From the NCBI GenBank assembly GCA_900404475.1, contig OUQQ01000057.1, forward strand, positions 22,171 to 86,170: DNA of 64,000 nt. Reading direction: 5' to 3'. A model generated the notes under the pieces. The model did no database searches, was not told where the DNA came from, and saw only the letters and a list, made by a program, of their open reading frames with translations. Of the stretch, positions 44,796-58,112 are shown one piece after another. The position numbers and the translations under genes were made by a program. The DNA comes from Spongospora subterranea. Taxonomy: Eukaryota > Endomyxa > Phytomyxea > Plasmodiophorida > Plasmodiophoridae. Each line of letters begins with the position of its first letter. The first letter of the stretch is position 1.

Positions 44796-46115
44796 TCATG
44801 GCAATTGACTATATTTTTTAGCTCTAGACCCGGTCTCATCGAGCTCGATCAGTTGCTTTCCAAGAGCGGTGTTGTCGGTTCGCAGCTGTTGTATCAGTGC
44901 ATCCCGATCTTTAACCGTCTCCAGCAGCTCTTGGGCGATGGACTGGAACGCGTGATTCTGTTCGATGATCTTGACATCAGCGGTTGACAGATGAGGTAGC
45001 CGCCTTTGTGCTTCCAAGGTCAATAAAACCGTTGCCTTCCTCGACGTATCTCGTGTCTGTAGCGCCTCGATTGCATCGTTCAAACTCTTGGTCTTCCTCT
45101 CTATTTCCTGCTCCAGTTTCTGTCTGGTATCGGCCCATTTTACCGTCTCGTCAGCTGCCACCGTATTCACCTTCCTCAACGCTTTATCCAGCGCCTTCTG
45201 CAGTGACTCTCCTCGTGTTCTCAACGCGTTCCTTTCACTATTCACTGCATCCAGCTCTGCGAAGAACTGCTTCTCCTTCTCACTCGCCTTCACCTGTAAT
45301 TTCTCGGTCTCCCTTTTCATCTCTAGCTTCACCGCCTCTCTTGACATATTAAGTTTCGACACCGCCGCGTCTCGCGCGTTAATGGCCATATTCGCCTCCG
45401 CCGTGATTGCCTCTGTTTTTGCCTTCAACTCCTCCAATTCTTCATTCGCCTTGACCGCCATCGAATCCGATAGAGCCGCCGCCTTCCACGCCTCGTCTAA
45501 TTGCCTAACCAGTTTATCATGATCGGCTTGTAGTGCAGTTGTCTGGCCAGTCATCGCCATCAGCTCATTCCCTAATCTGGTCACGTCCGCTTTCAGACCC
45601 GCATTCGTCTCCCTCATCTTCTGAACCTCCAATTCATTCGCTTCAACTCGTTTATAATCGATCCGATCTTTCGCTTTTGCATGATCGGCTCTGAGCTTGG
45701 TCAATTCCGTTTCCATCTCCTCCATCGTCTTCTTGAACTCTTCTGTTGTCTGTCTCTCCTGTAATTGTTCAGCCAATACGGCGCTCAATCGGGCGATCTC
45801 AGCCTGTGCCATTGTCTTCTCATCAATCGCTTGCTGTAGTCGTTTCGCGTCTTCATCCATTGGTTTCTTCGGCGGTGGGTGAGCCGCGATTGCCGCTTCT
45901 GGTATTATAATTGTTGGGTTCGCAGTTGGAACTGAGCTCAGTCCCGGGATCGACGTCATGATCGGCTTGGAGATCCCTTTACGGAAGGCACCAAAAAACC
46001 CATTATCCTCTGGTGGTGGAGCTGATGTGGCTTTATTTCTAGCAGGGGCGATATTCATCTTGCCGACGTCGTTATTTGTTGACGGTTTTAACGAATCCAT
46101 TATATCCATCATCAA
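44796..46115 (-). CDS. Coiled-coil hypothetical protein
   Basis: One exon of about 439 codons. The first 85 residues are low-complexity and Pro-rich (HPPPKKPMDED). A continuous heptad coiled coil follows over residues 90-340 (LSAVLAEQLQERQTTEEFKK and similar), then a short helical tail. It starts at one of several clustered ATGs at 46115-46100. No family signature recognised. Long uninterrupted coiled coils in such genomes are often cytoskeletal or ciliary; that is only context. Confidence 0.65.
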   Translation of the reverse strand: MMMDIMDSLKPSTNNDVGKMNIAPARNKATSAPPPEDNGFFGAFRKGISKPIMTSIPGLSSVPTANPTIIIPEAAIAAHPPPKKPMDEDAKRLQQAIDEKTMAQAEIARLSAVLAEQLQERQTTEEFKKTMEEMETELTKLRADHAKAKDRIDYKRVEANELEVQKMRETNAGLKADVTRLGNELMAMTGQTTALQADHDKLVRQLDEAWKAAALSDSMAVKANEELEELKAKTEAITAEANMAINARDAAVSKLNMSREAVKLEMKRETEKLQVKASEKEKQFFAELDAVNSERNALRTRGESLQKALDKALRKVNTVAADETVKWADTRQKLEQEIERKTKSLNDAIEALQTRDTSRKATVLLTLEAQRRLPHLSTADVKIIEQNHAFQSIAQELLETVKDRDALIQQLRTDNTALGKQLIELDETGSRAKKYSQLP

Positions 46116-47443
46116 CGGAACTGGTCGTAGACGTTGATCAATGCCCGATATTTCCTCGTGTCCAAAAAAATATCCTGTTTATTTCACTGTTCGACCTGTA
46201 CACTTTATCTCGGCGGGCAGGTGTAGATGGCAGGTTATGATCGGACCATTGTGACCCGGCCGATAATACTGGCCAGACCCCAGGCTCCGATCAGCAATTA
46301 CCGTGTGATCGATCGACTGATAATACAGAAACCGTTGATCAACGATCACAAAGCTTATTGCTGATTTCACCACAAATAATCTATCCCGTAATACATTGCC
46401 AGATCGGTGAAGTTCTTGCAACTGAGATCATCAAGCACCACATTAAATATTGCCGAACATCACCCTCGTGTCCATTGTCAAACAGTGAGCGGTTGATATT
46501 TCACGTCGGGCTGGCCTGTACGGCCTGCAGTGTTACCAAGCATCACGATATGCAATGCAGTGTACAATTGACGAACAGGGGCAGATTGCGATACACTGCA
46601 GTGCAGTACACCAGTGTAGCGCCATTCACCTGTCGATCGTGAGATTGAGGTGGGTGAGATCGGATTTGGGGGTGGGAACCGCCACATGTATAGTCCACTT
46701 CAACCAATATCACAACACCATCGATTAAGGTATTTTTGTACTGCAACTATGGCCGTATTATGACCTAAACTATCGTGAAGGGATATTGAGCCCACCTCCG
46801 CATTGGATAAACGCGAATTAATTACGTTAGGTTGCCCAAATCCTAAACCAAGGCGACTATCGTTTCGGCAGCGCCAAATGTCAACTTTGAAGTCAGCTAT
46901 GTCTAAACCCAGACTGAAAGACAATAGTGCAAGGTCGAACACCAATTACTAACAGCGAGTGGGAAATCAATTAAATTTTCAACCAGGTCATTGTGGATCG
47001 ACTTGCTCATGTCTGCTGGACATGTGCTCCTATATATCACCATATCTGTCCTAATTCCTGGATCACCTCAAGCCATTCAGGGACGAGCTCTAGCCGCCAT
47101 TACATTCTGGATTGCTTCTACCGCTATGATTATTTCTCATACTCGTACTGTCCATTTCTTCTCTATTTATCATTGAATTATCTGAAATTCTGGTTTTAGA
47201 TGGTGTTCTTCCTCTTCATTATTGTCTAAGTGTCAATATGATATCTGGAATAGAAGCGAGTTTTGCCCATATTTTTATATATTCGAATAAACCAAACCGC
47301 TGATCGTTGTCAATATTACACCAACGATTCCGCATCGACTGAACTGAAGATCAATTCTGAATACACGATCTGGTTAGGTACTCAGAGTTAGGTCTAAAGT
47401 GAATTTCCCCTCGAAACTTCCCCTCAATCACCACATCAGCAAT
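46116..47443. other. Intergenic region between divergent coiled-coil genes
   Basis: No gene recognised. It should contain the promoters of the minus-strand gene ending at 46115 and the plus-strand gene starting at 47444. A small palindromic cluster of CACTGCAGTG-type sequence lies near 46590. Confidence 0.35.
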
Positions 47444-48654
47444 ATGACGTCGTCTTCACCGAACACATCCCGTTTGTCAGCCGTATCCTGTCTACGCCCA
47501 ACATCATCATGGGCGATATTGCCAACATCCCCAATCTCTCGCAGCATTCAGCGATCACACAGCGCCGCTCAGTGGGACAATAACCCATACAAGAAACTGA
47601 CGGCTCATCGACCGATGGTGAATTATTTGTCGTCAAACTGTTTCTATGATGGAACTGAAAATCATTTTAGGTATCCAGGCGTCGCAATATGGGTCTGCTA
47701 CCCTCGCGGCGGTCAATGGAGCAATTACCTCAAGGGAGCAGTACTGTCGTTCGCAATAAGTCGTTATCGAAATCATCATTGCTGGAGGCGACATTGCGCT
47801 CGGTTCGAAGCCAAATGATTTTGAGCACGAAACAGCCAAAGAGGCGATCGGGTGGACGGAAACGTTCACCGATTGCCAAGGAAGAGAAGCAGTTCAGATC
47901 AGGGCTACTGAAATTCGAGGTGGAACTGTGTGAACGTCTGGCTGCATGCAGCGAGATATCGTGCCCAGATCCGGTACAGAAACGCCTCGATATCAGCAGA
48001 ACGATTCTGGATCGGGTTATCCAGGAAGATGAAGTTCTTGGAGCAATATTACGGCGAATAGGAGAAGAATATGACAGAGCGATCGATCATATAAGAAAGA
48101 GAACAGACGAGAAGGGGCGAGTTGATAGCTTATCGTTAAGGAAACTATTGGAAGATAATGATAAGATGGGGAGGGCGTTGCAGCAACGGAAAGACGAATG
48201 TGAAAGGCAGGGCCGGGCGATGGCGAAACTAATGCAAGATCTGGAGCTGATGGAGCTGGAACGAGATTCATTGAAGGAACAGATCATGGAAATGAACGGG
48301 CATTCGGCCGTGATAAACAGGGATGACGAGTTCGGAAAGGAGATGGAAGGAGTGCTGCAGGAATACAGAAACGAATCGAGAGACGATGAGCTTATGGACG
48401 AGAGGAAAAGGATACATTTGAAGGCGAGAGAAGAGGTTCGACATGTTCAAAATACGATTGGAATGGTTGAGGCTGAACGGGCCGAAACGGAAACCGCCAA
48501 TCGGATCGCTCAAACAGCTGTAGAGTTTGTCGATGAGGAATGTCATAACCTTATAAAGGGGTGGAATGAACGACATCAACCGTTATACGGGTCAGAAGGG
48601 GAGTTCTTGATGGACAGGATCGAGCTGATCACTGACGAAGGAGACGAGACCTGA
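47444..48654 (+). CDS. Coiled-coil protein, possible TSNAXIP1-like
   Basis: Two exons: 47444-47617 and 47671-48654. Exon 1 is Ser/Pro-rich. Exon 2 begins with a basic Ser-rich region, then a helical block (LLKFEVELCERLAAC, then LGAILRRIGEEYDRAIDHI) and a coiled coil to the end. The first helical block resembles the N-terminal module of translin-associated factor X-interacting protein 1 and related ciliary proteins (a helix pair ending in IKxEYD). The resemblance is weak, so the family name is tentative. The 53-nt intron is bounded by GTGAAT and TTTTAG. Confidence 0.6.
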
Positions 48655-48870
48655 TGATTAGGCCACAAACTGACTATCATTTCCCCAACTTCCCCTCGAC
48701 CACGTATATGTGATCCAATAATCAATCCTCAACATCAGCAATATAAAGAAATCAGTTGAGAGTTCATCATTTCTGGCAGAATCGCTTTTCCCCCGTGATC
48801 GATTGTCTTAGTTTATCAGTTGATTTTCAGTTCACCATTGGAGAATAAATAGCATCGTTGTGCAGATATA

Positions 48871-49592
48871 TCATCCTGATCCATTACGTGAATATGCGCT
48901 GGACCTTGCTCGCGCTTTTTCATCTTGAATTAGGAACAACCATGTCTCAACTAATAACATGCAGGCGGTGCAAATCAATCCACAAACGCATGCCTATGAG
49001 TCAACCAATCAGCGACAATGATGAACAGTTTTGAAAAAATAATCAACTCACCAACGCCATTGACTCGAACATTTTCGAGCCAATGAAGGTTCCGAATACC
49101 ATGGCAGTGATCATGGAGAATATCAAGTTAACTCCCATTGATATTGACCGTTTCATCATGATGGCGTCCTCCCGAGCATTTGCAGGCACGTTCGACTTTA
49201 GGATCGATGTCATCTGATCGTATTCTAGCTGTTCTTGTTTTAACCTGAGTCTGTGTAGGCGGTTTTCTAGTTCGGCATTCTATGTGCAACCGTAAACATT
49301 AACCTTGACGTAATTAGCGATTACACAATTTTCAAACCTTGGGGCGAGAAGTGTGCTGAAATTCTGATACCAAATCAGACCCCGCAACAATAGTATGGAC
49401 GTACGAGCATCGACTGTTCTCGTCCTTTGTTATTGAGTGGTAGAGCGTGGTCAACCTCTTCAGTTCACCGATCGAGATGCGATCAACATCCCCGTTCACA
49501 ACTTTCCGAAATGAATCATCATCGCCTCCGCGCAACAGGACAGCCCTGGCGGCATCCTTAATCAGCGGTGATAATGTGAATTTCACCGTCAT
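48871..49592 (-). CDS. Vma12/TMEM199-like V-ATPase assembly factor
   Basis: Predicted ER membrane protein that helps assemble the V-ATPase Vo sector. Three exons: the ATG at 49592 (MTVKFTLSPLIKDAARAVLL), a middle exon with NAELENRLHRLRLKQEQLEY and DQMTSILKSN, and a last exon. The segment MMKRSISMGVNLIFSMITAM starts the first of two transmembrane helices. The second (CVCGLICTACMLLVETWLFL) is followed by IQDEKARAR and the end. The EYDxMT motif, paired TMs and ETWLFLIxDEK end follow the Vma12 pattern. The stop is at 48871. Confidence 0.68.
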
Positions 49593-49771
49593 TACGGCAA
49601 TGCAGATAAGTTTAGCCAGTTCCACGGACCGATTCAGTTATTTACAGGTCTCCCCAACAACATCAGTCAACTCAGGGGCCAATGCAAATCATTTCGAAGA
49701 CCAGCACAGCAAATTAGGCAAATCCCTTAAAGAAATTTGAGAGTTTTAATGAAGTCTTTACGTTGATACAC

Positions 49772-52700
49772 TTATGGAACATATTTGGCCTTGAGGGAGT
49801 TTGCGATGAAAGCGAATACATCAGCGTGCTCTTGTATTGTTTTGGATAACGGTTTACCTGCGCCATGTCCAGATTGGCGATCGATACGGATCAAAAGAGG
49901 CGCTTGTTGGTTTGGACGTTTTCCTACAGTGTGTTGCAATTCGGCAGCCAATTTAAATGAATGGAGTGGAACAACTCGGTCATCATGATCGGCAGTACAT
50001 AAAAGAACAGGAGGGTAAGGGCTTTGCTACAGTAATATCTCAGATATTGTCTACCACAAAAAAATTAGGCAAACCTTTTTGCCAACATTGTGGATTGGAG
50101 AGTAAGCCAAAATCGCCTGAAACTCACTGACAGAGAAAACCTGAATTTCCAGCATTTCATCGACGGAACGGCCCAACTTACTCCTTGTTTTCTTCTGGAT
50201 TACCATAATCCGATGTCCTAAACAGCTCAGAATTCAATGGTGCAACCTTAAAGTTGCGTTCGCGTCTAGTACCATGCATAGCCAATGGTGAACTTATGAA
50301 ACCGGAGCATGTCCATTACACCAACATGAGCAACCGCACATCCAAATAAACTCGGCTGCTGGTTCAAGCATGCAGCCACAAGCAGCCCTATCTGTAGAGT
50401 AAACTACCATGGAACATCGCGATGAACACACATTTACCGCCGTTTGACCCTCCAGTAATCGCTAACTGGTCAGGCCGCGTCTCGCCGCGTTCAATCAGAT
50501 GCCTGCCTGCTGAGATGAAGTCATCGAATACATTTTGTTTTCTAAAGCCGCAGTGTTAGCATGAATCAGAATCGCAATAACAGGTCTTGCTAACAATTGC
50601 TTCGTCCCAGCCTGGTGCCATTGTTTCCCATATTCTCCACCTCCTCTAAGGTTGGCTATTGCATAATTGGCATTACAGTGTTGGACGAAAATAAGTCTAA
50701 CAATACTATCGAAAAGTGAATAAGGGTGCAGGCTGCAAAAAACGAAGACACCTGAAGGAAGGTGTCAACGAGATATTGAATCCTCCGTAGCCATACAAAA
50801 TCGTCGGGCGCGTTCCCTCCGAGTTGGCCCTAAAATTTATCGATTGGCGAGAGATATATTGTCTGTTAATTTTCCAAACTTTTTGATCAAAAACATCGGA
50901 ATTTTCGTGCCATCGTTGCTTTGATAAAATATTTGCTCAGTTGAAAACATTGATGGGAATAGGCCTTATTTACACAGAATCAAAAAACGCACCAATACGA
51001 TGGGAAGTGATACCTGGGACGACGATTTCCTGCCACTTTTTTGCAGCCATAGTTATCGTATTGAGATAAAATACAACCCCAGCATCAATAAATGATGTAA
51101 ATTTATAGTACACATCTGAAGAATCATGGCGACCATAAACTTCCTAATATCAATACTTGTTGATGAGCTGCTGCGTATGCGCAACAACGGAAGTGATCAT
51201 ACCGAGATTTGGCCAACACTAGGCAGCTCTAGCTGAGTAATCTGCGATCCCATCAAGTCAACGATCATGCACATCGAACTAACGTCATGGAGATACGAGA
51301 GAAACAGGAAACGAGTCCCACATGGAACAGCGGACTCCAGAACGTCACCAGATTCAGCAACGATCACGTGCCAAGATCTAAAAGTGAATACGACTTTATG
51401 AAATAAGCTGCAACAAAAATGCCAATAAAATACCTCGGGGTAGATAAGTCTATGCAGCCGATAGAGTAACGATCAGCAAGCGCATTAGACTTAAAGTAAA
51501 ATTTCGAGTCTTTGTTGGTTAAGTACGAATATTCGCTTTCCATGACGTCAATTACTTTATCGAAAACGCTGAAAAGATATATAAGAGACTTGAAAGTCAA
51601 TAAAAAAAGAAAGTTTACATCTCACGGCAGCCGGAACCAAACCCGTCCAAACCACCAATATAGACCTTGTTTTTTGGTTCACATGATTCGCTAATCGACA
51701 GGATGCAATATTGGCCGCAATTCGAAACCTGTTTGATTTCAGAAAGAACCAAATTTATGCGAATGATCATTGAACCTCGATGGAAAACATGTAATTGGGG
51801 TTCTCGGGATCGCTATAAATTAAAGTATCTTGTGTCTGATCTTCCCCAAGGTGGTGATAATAGACAAGTTGATTTTTCATACCATCAACTTCAGTACTAA
51901 AACAGCAATCAGCATCGGTTTCAAAGACAGTGCCAAACAACTCATTACCCAAGTGATTCTCCTGATGATTTCGGCTGTTCATATCGGCAGTAAAAAAAAC
52001 CCTTATTGTCATGCGTCCAAGAAACCGACGAAAACTTCACCCCTAAGGTAGATTCAACAAAAGCTTATGTTGTTCAGTTTGAGCTAGCATTACATTCAAT
52101 GCAGTCTGAAGTGGGAAAATCGGGTTGGTCTACGTTCAGTACATGAATAGTTCTCCAATCAGAACCAGATTTCGATAGCGAGTAGGCAAGAAGGCTCCCG
52201 CATTCAGAAAAAGCAGTGCCCATCAGTGCGGTTGTTCCTGACGACAATCGCAATCAGGGTAAGGTTGAGATGCCACTAAGGTAGAGACATACCATTTGTA
52301 GAAAGTGTATTAGGATCAAGCAATACAGATGCCTCAGAGTCAACACCGTCTTTAAACATATAAAGAACAGATTGATTCTGTAATCCGGAATTGCGAAACT
52401 GAAACCATCTGATTAACTTAGCAAGCGAGTCAGAAAACTTCGCTATACATTGTTACCTTGATCCATGTTGAAATGGAGAAGAAAAACGCCTATAATTCCA
52501 AACTTCGGTCAAGCGTTCCTTAAACGATTTCACAAGCCCCGTGTATTCATCTTTGGAGAAATGGGATTCTGTCAATGCTACTTGAGCCGACACCCTATAA
52601 AGTGTCATTGAGATTTTAGATTGACTCAGCATAAAACACGAATTTGACCATGATTCAGTGTCAGGCGAATTGATATCTTCCAGCCATCGATACGGATCCG

Positions 52701-53142
52701 GAACAGACTGACCGTGATATTCGACCTGGGAGTCTTGCCTGGGCGCGTTCGGGTACTGCATAGACACGCTTCCGACTGCTCTTCTCTGCCCCTTTCCGAT
52801 AGCGGATCCGATGTTAACCGTTATGACCGACAGTGACGATATAGATGAGCGAAACGTACTGCTGATCAGCATTATGAGGGAGGAAAGGGGACGGGGAGGG
52901 GGGTTGAGACCGGGGACAGGTCCTTGACTCAGGTCGCTCCAGCTACACACGCAACGATACCCCCCTTGTACATCAGAGCGGGATTTACAGTGAAACAGAA
53001 AGTACCTACACACAGTGGTTTTCTCCAGTATCGTTGATGGAGCTACATACGTGACACGACGAGTCTCTCTCCTCAGGTAATGTGCATTGACTCGCCAATA
53101 CGACGACAACATGATCTGTGTTTGGTGAGGCGAACGGCCCAT
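49772..53142 (-). CDS. Prolyl oligopeptidase (S9A serine peptidase)
   Basis: Cytosolic peptidase that cuts short peptides after proline. The N-terminal exon holds the hallmark [20 protein letters not shown]. Several short introns separate the beta-propeller exons (about 52400-50870). The catalytic domain shows [28 protein letters not shown], the nucleophile motif [28 protein letters not shown], the Asp loop [15 protein letters not shown] and the His loop [11 protein letters not shown]. The Ser-Asp-His triad is therefore complete. The stop is at 49772. The start could be 53142 or the internal ATG near 52872 ([16 protein letters not shown]), which would give a hydroxyl-rich, possibly mitochondrial, presequence. 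Confidence 0.92.
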
Positions 53143-53230
53143 GCCACTTTTTTCATGAGCAGCTTGGCTCTTGACGACCTATGTGAACCTCTTTTATGAT
53201 TTGATGGTTGTGATTATTTAATACAAATTA

Positions 53231-53724
53231 TTGAGTACACTAATATTTATAGAATTTCGTTTGGTGTTTTCAGAACGAGAGCACGAGGTTGATTTCACTG
53301 AAGTTAATCAATTTGTTCACAAAGCCGACGGGATAAACATTTACATTTGTTTTTGTGAAAATTTTGGGCCACGTTCGATTCCGGTATTCCATTGTGCTGG
53401 AATTGCTACCGGATGCAATCCATTTGCCAGTTCATGACGCGAACCATGCGTTGGGGTGAATGGTCAGGGCACTATCCAGATGTGAGGTATATGGTCAATA
53501 CGCGTTCTATATATCTGCCATTCTACAGTATCGGTTGTCCAACCAATCCACAGTTCTACCTTATTGTTGCGGCCAAATGGTGTCGAGATTTTGTTGATTG
53601 GGCGGAAGTTCCATCGGATAGCTTATCCAATGCCTTCGCTCTGCCAATATTGGTGAATAATGGCCACGAATTAACGAGAAACGATCACAGCCTTTTCTCG
53701 GCCCTATTCAGCCATACATGTTGA
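53231..53724 (+). CDS. Hypothetical protein, at least two exons
   Basis: Not recognised. A first segment (EVDFTEVNQFVHKADGINIY) reaches RSIP. A 46-nt intron (GTATTC...GCCAG) then restores the frame into GHYPDVRYMVNTRSIYLPFY, NPQFYLIVAAKWCRDFVDWA and the stop at 53724. Upstream coding sequence is likely missing because no clean ATG was found. An ATG at 53155 is close but cannot be spliced in without a stop. It lies head-to-head with the prolyl oligopeptidase gene. Confidence 0.45.
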
Positions 53725-53830
53725 TAGGTAGGAGTATATGATATCAGAAACTGTGTTGCAAACTGGGAAGAGTTCAAATATGCTGAATCTAGTGCGTTCT
53801 TTTATATTTGCTAAACGTTTTTTACAAATA

Positions 53831-56800
53831 TCATGTGTCCATTGATGCAGGTCCGCCTTCACTTTTATGAGAACTGCCGGGTCCTTTTTTGTCGGATTCA
53901 GATAGCCCTTGTTTATGAACCTGATTGAAATTTGCCTATTAGTAATCAATGTTCTGCAATCTACATATGGAGCCTTACTATCTCGAAATACTGGAACCGT
54001 CGAGTCTCTCGTTCATAAAACGCTTTCATGATTTGCAGTTCATTTGGTATTGACGTAGTGAGATTCGATGGCAGCTGAACGATGTGTAGATTTCCGCCAC
54101 AATCCCCAATGGCAAGGTAGGGTACAATCGGCTGCGATTGCGAAGATAATGGATATCTCAATGGGCGAAACTGCATGTCCGATATCGCCGTCGACGAGAC
54201 CATCATATCAGACGTGGCCGGCTTATGCGATTGATCACACAAATCCCAAACGTCAAGTGATCCGTTTGCCTTCGACGTTATGATCACACCAGGTCTACTG
54301 GGACACCACACCGCTCCTGAACACACCATAACCATCAACAGTTTACCTCGATAGATCATGAATACCTGTTAAATAGTCACTAGCGCACCCAGAGTGAAAA
54401 ATTTTCTGCAGCTGCTTCGTTTTATCCACTATTCGAAATATACAGAACGACCAATCTCCAACAGTTAAAACCAGGTCTGGAAAGTCTGGAGATATCTGAT
54501 AGCAGCACCAATGTCAAGCAGCAGATGCAAGAGCTATGATGATAGGAACCTGCAACGATTGGCATGGTAATGTATGTGCCTCAATCGTGGCGCCAATAAC
54601 GCTATTGTTATTAGCGGTTGATTCCGATCCAGGTATTGTGTCCTAGGCCAACATAGTTTTTGCATATTTGGGCCTTGGCCAATGAAATTTGAAAACCCAC
54701 CTCCGACGATGGGTCCTTCTTTGGCAGCCATGAACCAAGGGCGATCATGCCGTTTTCGTTCGCAAAGATTGCGGATCTTCTGGCATCGTTCGACAGATGC
54801 ATGGATGTGGCAGCAAATGAATTCAGATCAACGCTATACACCGGAATCCAACGAAAATCATTCTGCACCAGCTCGCTAAGATAATCTCAGACACATCAAC
54901 ACAGCTGTAGTACCTCATCCGCTATATTGTGTTGGTCTTGAGAGTTGATGTCCCCTCTGATATCCCAGAATAACAGATGATCATCTCCCGCTAATGAAGC
55001 GAACTGGACGCTATGTGGCTCAGTGCAGCTATTACTGACCTCTCCTCGTTTATGGACTTCGACACCGGGTTGGAGCCATTGCAGGCATTGTACCGGTCGG
55101 CTGTGCGACCGTTCTGATTGCAGTTGAAAGGATTAGCCAATCAAGATCGCCCGTATAAACCAGACGATGGAAACCTGTATATGATATCATTGCGGGATCA
55201 ACGTGAATGATGGGAGGAGCGTATGCATGATCATTGCTATCCAGATCAGATTCTCTCTGATGCTCTGAGCCCTTGGAAACAATCCTCCTCGTGTTGGTAT
55301 TCCACATGATTAGTTGCCCATTCGCCATCCCACCAATCACGATATGCGGTGCCTTGGGATTAGATCGGAACATGAAAACCTTGATTGATTTGTCAGTTAT
55401 CGATTTGAACCATGATACAATCAACGGTTTCACACTTCATCTGGCGCTTCCAGTATCATCTCTGGATGGATCAGATCATTGAAGTTCCAAATAAGAACCG
55501 AACTTGGTTGGGGTGTTCCTAAGGCGTCGATTCTCTAAACAGGTTTGCAGCAGGAGTGAACATTTCATCATGGTCATGTTCTCACGAACGCTCACCTCAT
55601 CTGACGTGCGAAATCGAGCGCAGCTGACAGAGACTGCACCAGGGCGACTACTGTCCCAATCAATCGCCGTTATTCGCCGGCTTTTACTGTACAGCAGATC
55701 GACGAATGTGTTGAAGAACCTGAGTTTATCATGATCCGACAGAGGAGACTGAACGGTTTCGAAGACACAAACCTGATATGCTCTGATTTAGGGCCTAGAG
55801 GTAGATCGTGCTCTCCAGACACGTCTAAATCGTTTCTGAATATATCCACTGTGATGTTTTGTTCAATGGCGATTTGCAGAACGGCGTGGGACGCTTTCAA
55901 TGCTCTGGCAAGGTCGGCGCTCTCCGAAGCATCGTTTTTCCGATTATCAACAGCGTCCATTGGATTATATGCGGTCATCTTGTTTACCCGCCTGAAACTT
56001 GATGTCTATATGCACACATTGCTAATTTACAGAAAGGCGACGAAAGGAACTCAGTTCGACTGACCTGAACAGCAGCATCCACTCGAGGAGCTGCCGATTG
56101 GAAACCGCCTTCAAGGCACATTTTGCGCTGATCGTAGTTCTTGTCGATTTGGCGATTGCAGGAGATCAGCTGTGAGTCTTTTACGTCGACGTTGTCGAAC
56201 TGGTACTTGCCCCCAAACAGTTTCCGCGGTTTCAGGAACTGGAACGATGTCGGTGCGCGAAGACAGCTGATAGCAAACCATAATCAGCCGAATGTCTGCG
56301 AGAAAATTTACTACCGGCGATACCTTCCCTCGATCCAAAACGAGTCTATTTCGGCTTCACTTCCTAAACTCACCCAATGTTTTGGAACCCAATCCGGCTC
56401 AACATACGTCAGTAACTTGGTTTCCGCTGCCTTCTCTTCCTCTTCTCTGGCCAATCTGGCAACCTTTTCGCTTTCGCTTTCCTGAACTTACTATTCGAAT
56501 CTGATCTCGACCGCTGGTGCTGCTTCGGTTTACCTGTGGCTCGTTGGAAGTGGAACCTGACGCTTCCTGAGGATTATACTGGTTCATCAACGCTTGGGAA
56601 GCGGCCCAGAAGTAATTTTCCCCATAGAGACCTAGGTTCAGATACGATCTCACTATATTTGAGGTTCCAGTCTATTGAGTATTGTGAACCTTGCTCATCT
56701 TTCACCACCAGTATCGTCTCCAAAGTCCATTCGAAAACCTTCTCTCTCACAGCGTGGAAATCACACATAAATCCCATGGCCGTTAATTCCTCCTTTATCT

Positions 56801-56973
56801 GCTGTGTTTGGAAACTATGCATTGGAACCTGAACAGCAGTTTCAGAAAAACCAAATGGATAACAAAAACAAACCCACAGAATGGCCGATATCTTCCGACA
56901 GTTTCATTCCATAGCGGATCAGACTTTTCTCGGGAATAAAGACCGGAACAATGTCGGCGATCTGGTCCCCCAT
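53831..56973 (-). CDS. WDR63: WDR63/DNAI3 (IC140)-like axonemal dynein intermediate chain
   Basis: Intermediate chain of the I1/f inner-arm dynein. The start is taken as the ATG at 56973 (MGDQIADIVPVFIPEKSLIR); upstream coding exons are possible. Next come ELTAMGFMCDFHAVREKVFE and TLETILVVKDEQGSQYSIDW, a Ser-rich segment, a helical block (LARALKASHAVLQIAIEQNI), then WD repeats including VFMFRSNPKAPHIVIGGMAN and GQLIMWNT. The C-terminal exons read AVWCPSRPGVIITSKANGSL, DVWDLCDQSHKP, LAIGDCGGNLHIVQLPSNL and ELQIMKAFYERETRRFQYFE, matching the WDR63 C-terminus. The last intron leads to a short hydrophilic tail ending at 53831. Interrupted by many short introns. Confidence 0.88.
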
Positions 56974-58112
56974 TGATGGCGTCAGACGACGAATGAAGAG
57001 GGGCGATGGTTGAGTTGTGCTCTGTGTCTGAGACTCAAATGGTGAAACACGGCACACAGTCGAAACCAATAAACCGAATACAGAACACCGGTGTCGATGG
57101 GCATTTGCGTTCCTGTTTCCAGCTGCTGATCGGTGCGTCTCGCCGTTGGAGGTGGTTCTTTGGTCAGTGAACACGAGTACGTGAGCTGTCCCGCCAAGAG
57201 ATATCACGTCGTTTGTCTGCTTTTTGTCGATACTTACGACAGCAACGCTTTCACAGAGTGGATCATTGAAGATTATAAATTGTACTAGCTTCTCCTAGGG
57301 ATTTTACTTTTCCACTAATTTTCTCCGAGATAACGAGAAGGCGAATTCGCTTATCAACGTGGCTGCATCAAGACAGCCAAACCTTAAACTTTGAACGTGA
57401 TTGAACTCTCGCCGGTTTCTGCAAAAAAAAAGCGGTTGTCACTGGTGACATTCCTGAAGCTACTTATTGTGATGTGTTTTATTTGGATATTGATGGTACA
57501 AAATAAATACAAACGGAGCGACTTTTCAGTGGGGTTTTTTCAACCGGTCAGGTGATGAACAAAAAAAATGTCGAAGCCTCACCCGTATTACCCGCTATGG
57601 TTTGTTTCGTTTATAGCCCCTGCAATCGTTGCAGAATCCTCTCTTGTTGTCGTTCCTCTAGGTTGCATTATGTACAGGTTTCCATGACTTTTCCCGATCA
57701 TATATGCCGGGTCTGATAATCAACACGCTCGGCTACTCATTGGGAAAAAACGTCCTATCCATCCACGGTTTAGGGCCTGTACCCTCTTCTTCCTCCATCT
57801 CGTCATTTTCTTGTTGGTTATGATTTGTATTTCCCGTCCTTTGATATTTTTACGGTAAACGGTGTCCGACCCACGCACCCCGAACGGCTTTCGACTGAAA
57901 CAAATGGACAGTGGGTCGGTGCGTTTGGCGCAAATAGTGCGGGTGCGGAACCGCTTCCGCACTCAATATCTGAGCACATTACTGAGTGTCTAGTGCATCC
58001 ATGACAGGGCTGCTTATCAATATGTATCGCTATCACTCTATAGCTTTTTCTCGGATTTCCCATCAAAGCTATTTCGAATATTCTTACACGCCCGTTTGCT
58101 AGCCGGGGAATT
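56974..58112. other. Region between WDR63 and the PSI-like membrane protein
   Basis: Two overlapping minus-strand frames near 56982-57207 could belong to a WDR63 5' exon but are not conserved. The rest, to 58112, shows no convincing gene. It should include the divergent promoters. Confidence 0.3.

Noticed and set aside
44984..45522. Plus-strand Ser/Phe-rich frames within 44.8-46.1 kb
   Set aside because: They are shadows of the minus-strand coiled-coil gene. Antisense of a Lys/Glu-rich coiled coil gives Ser/Phe/Leu-rich frames.
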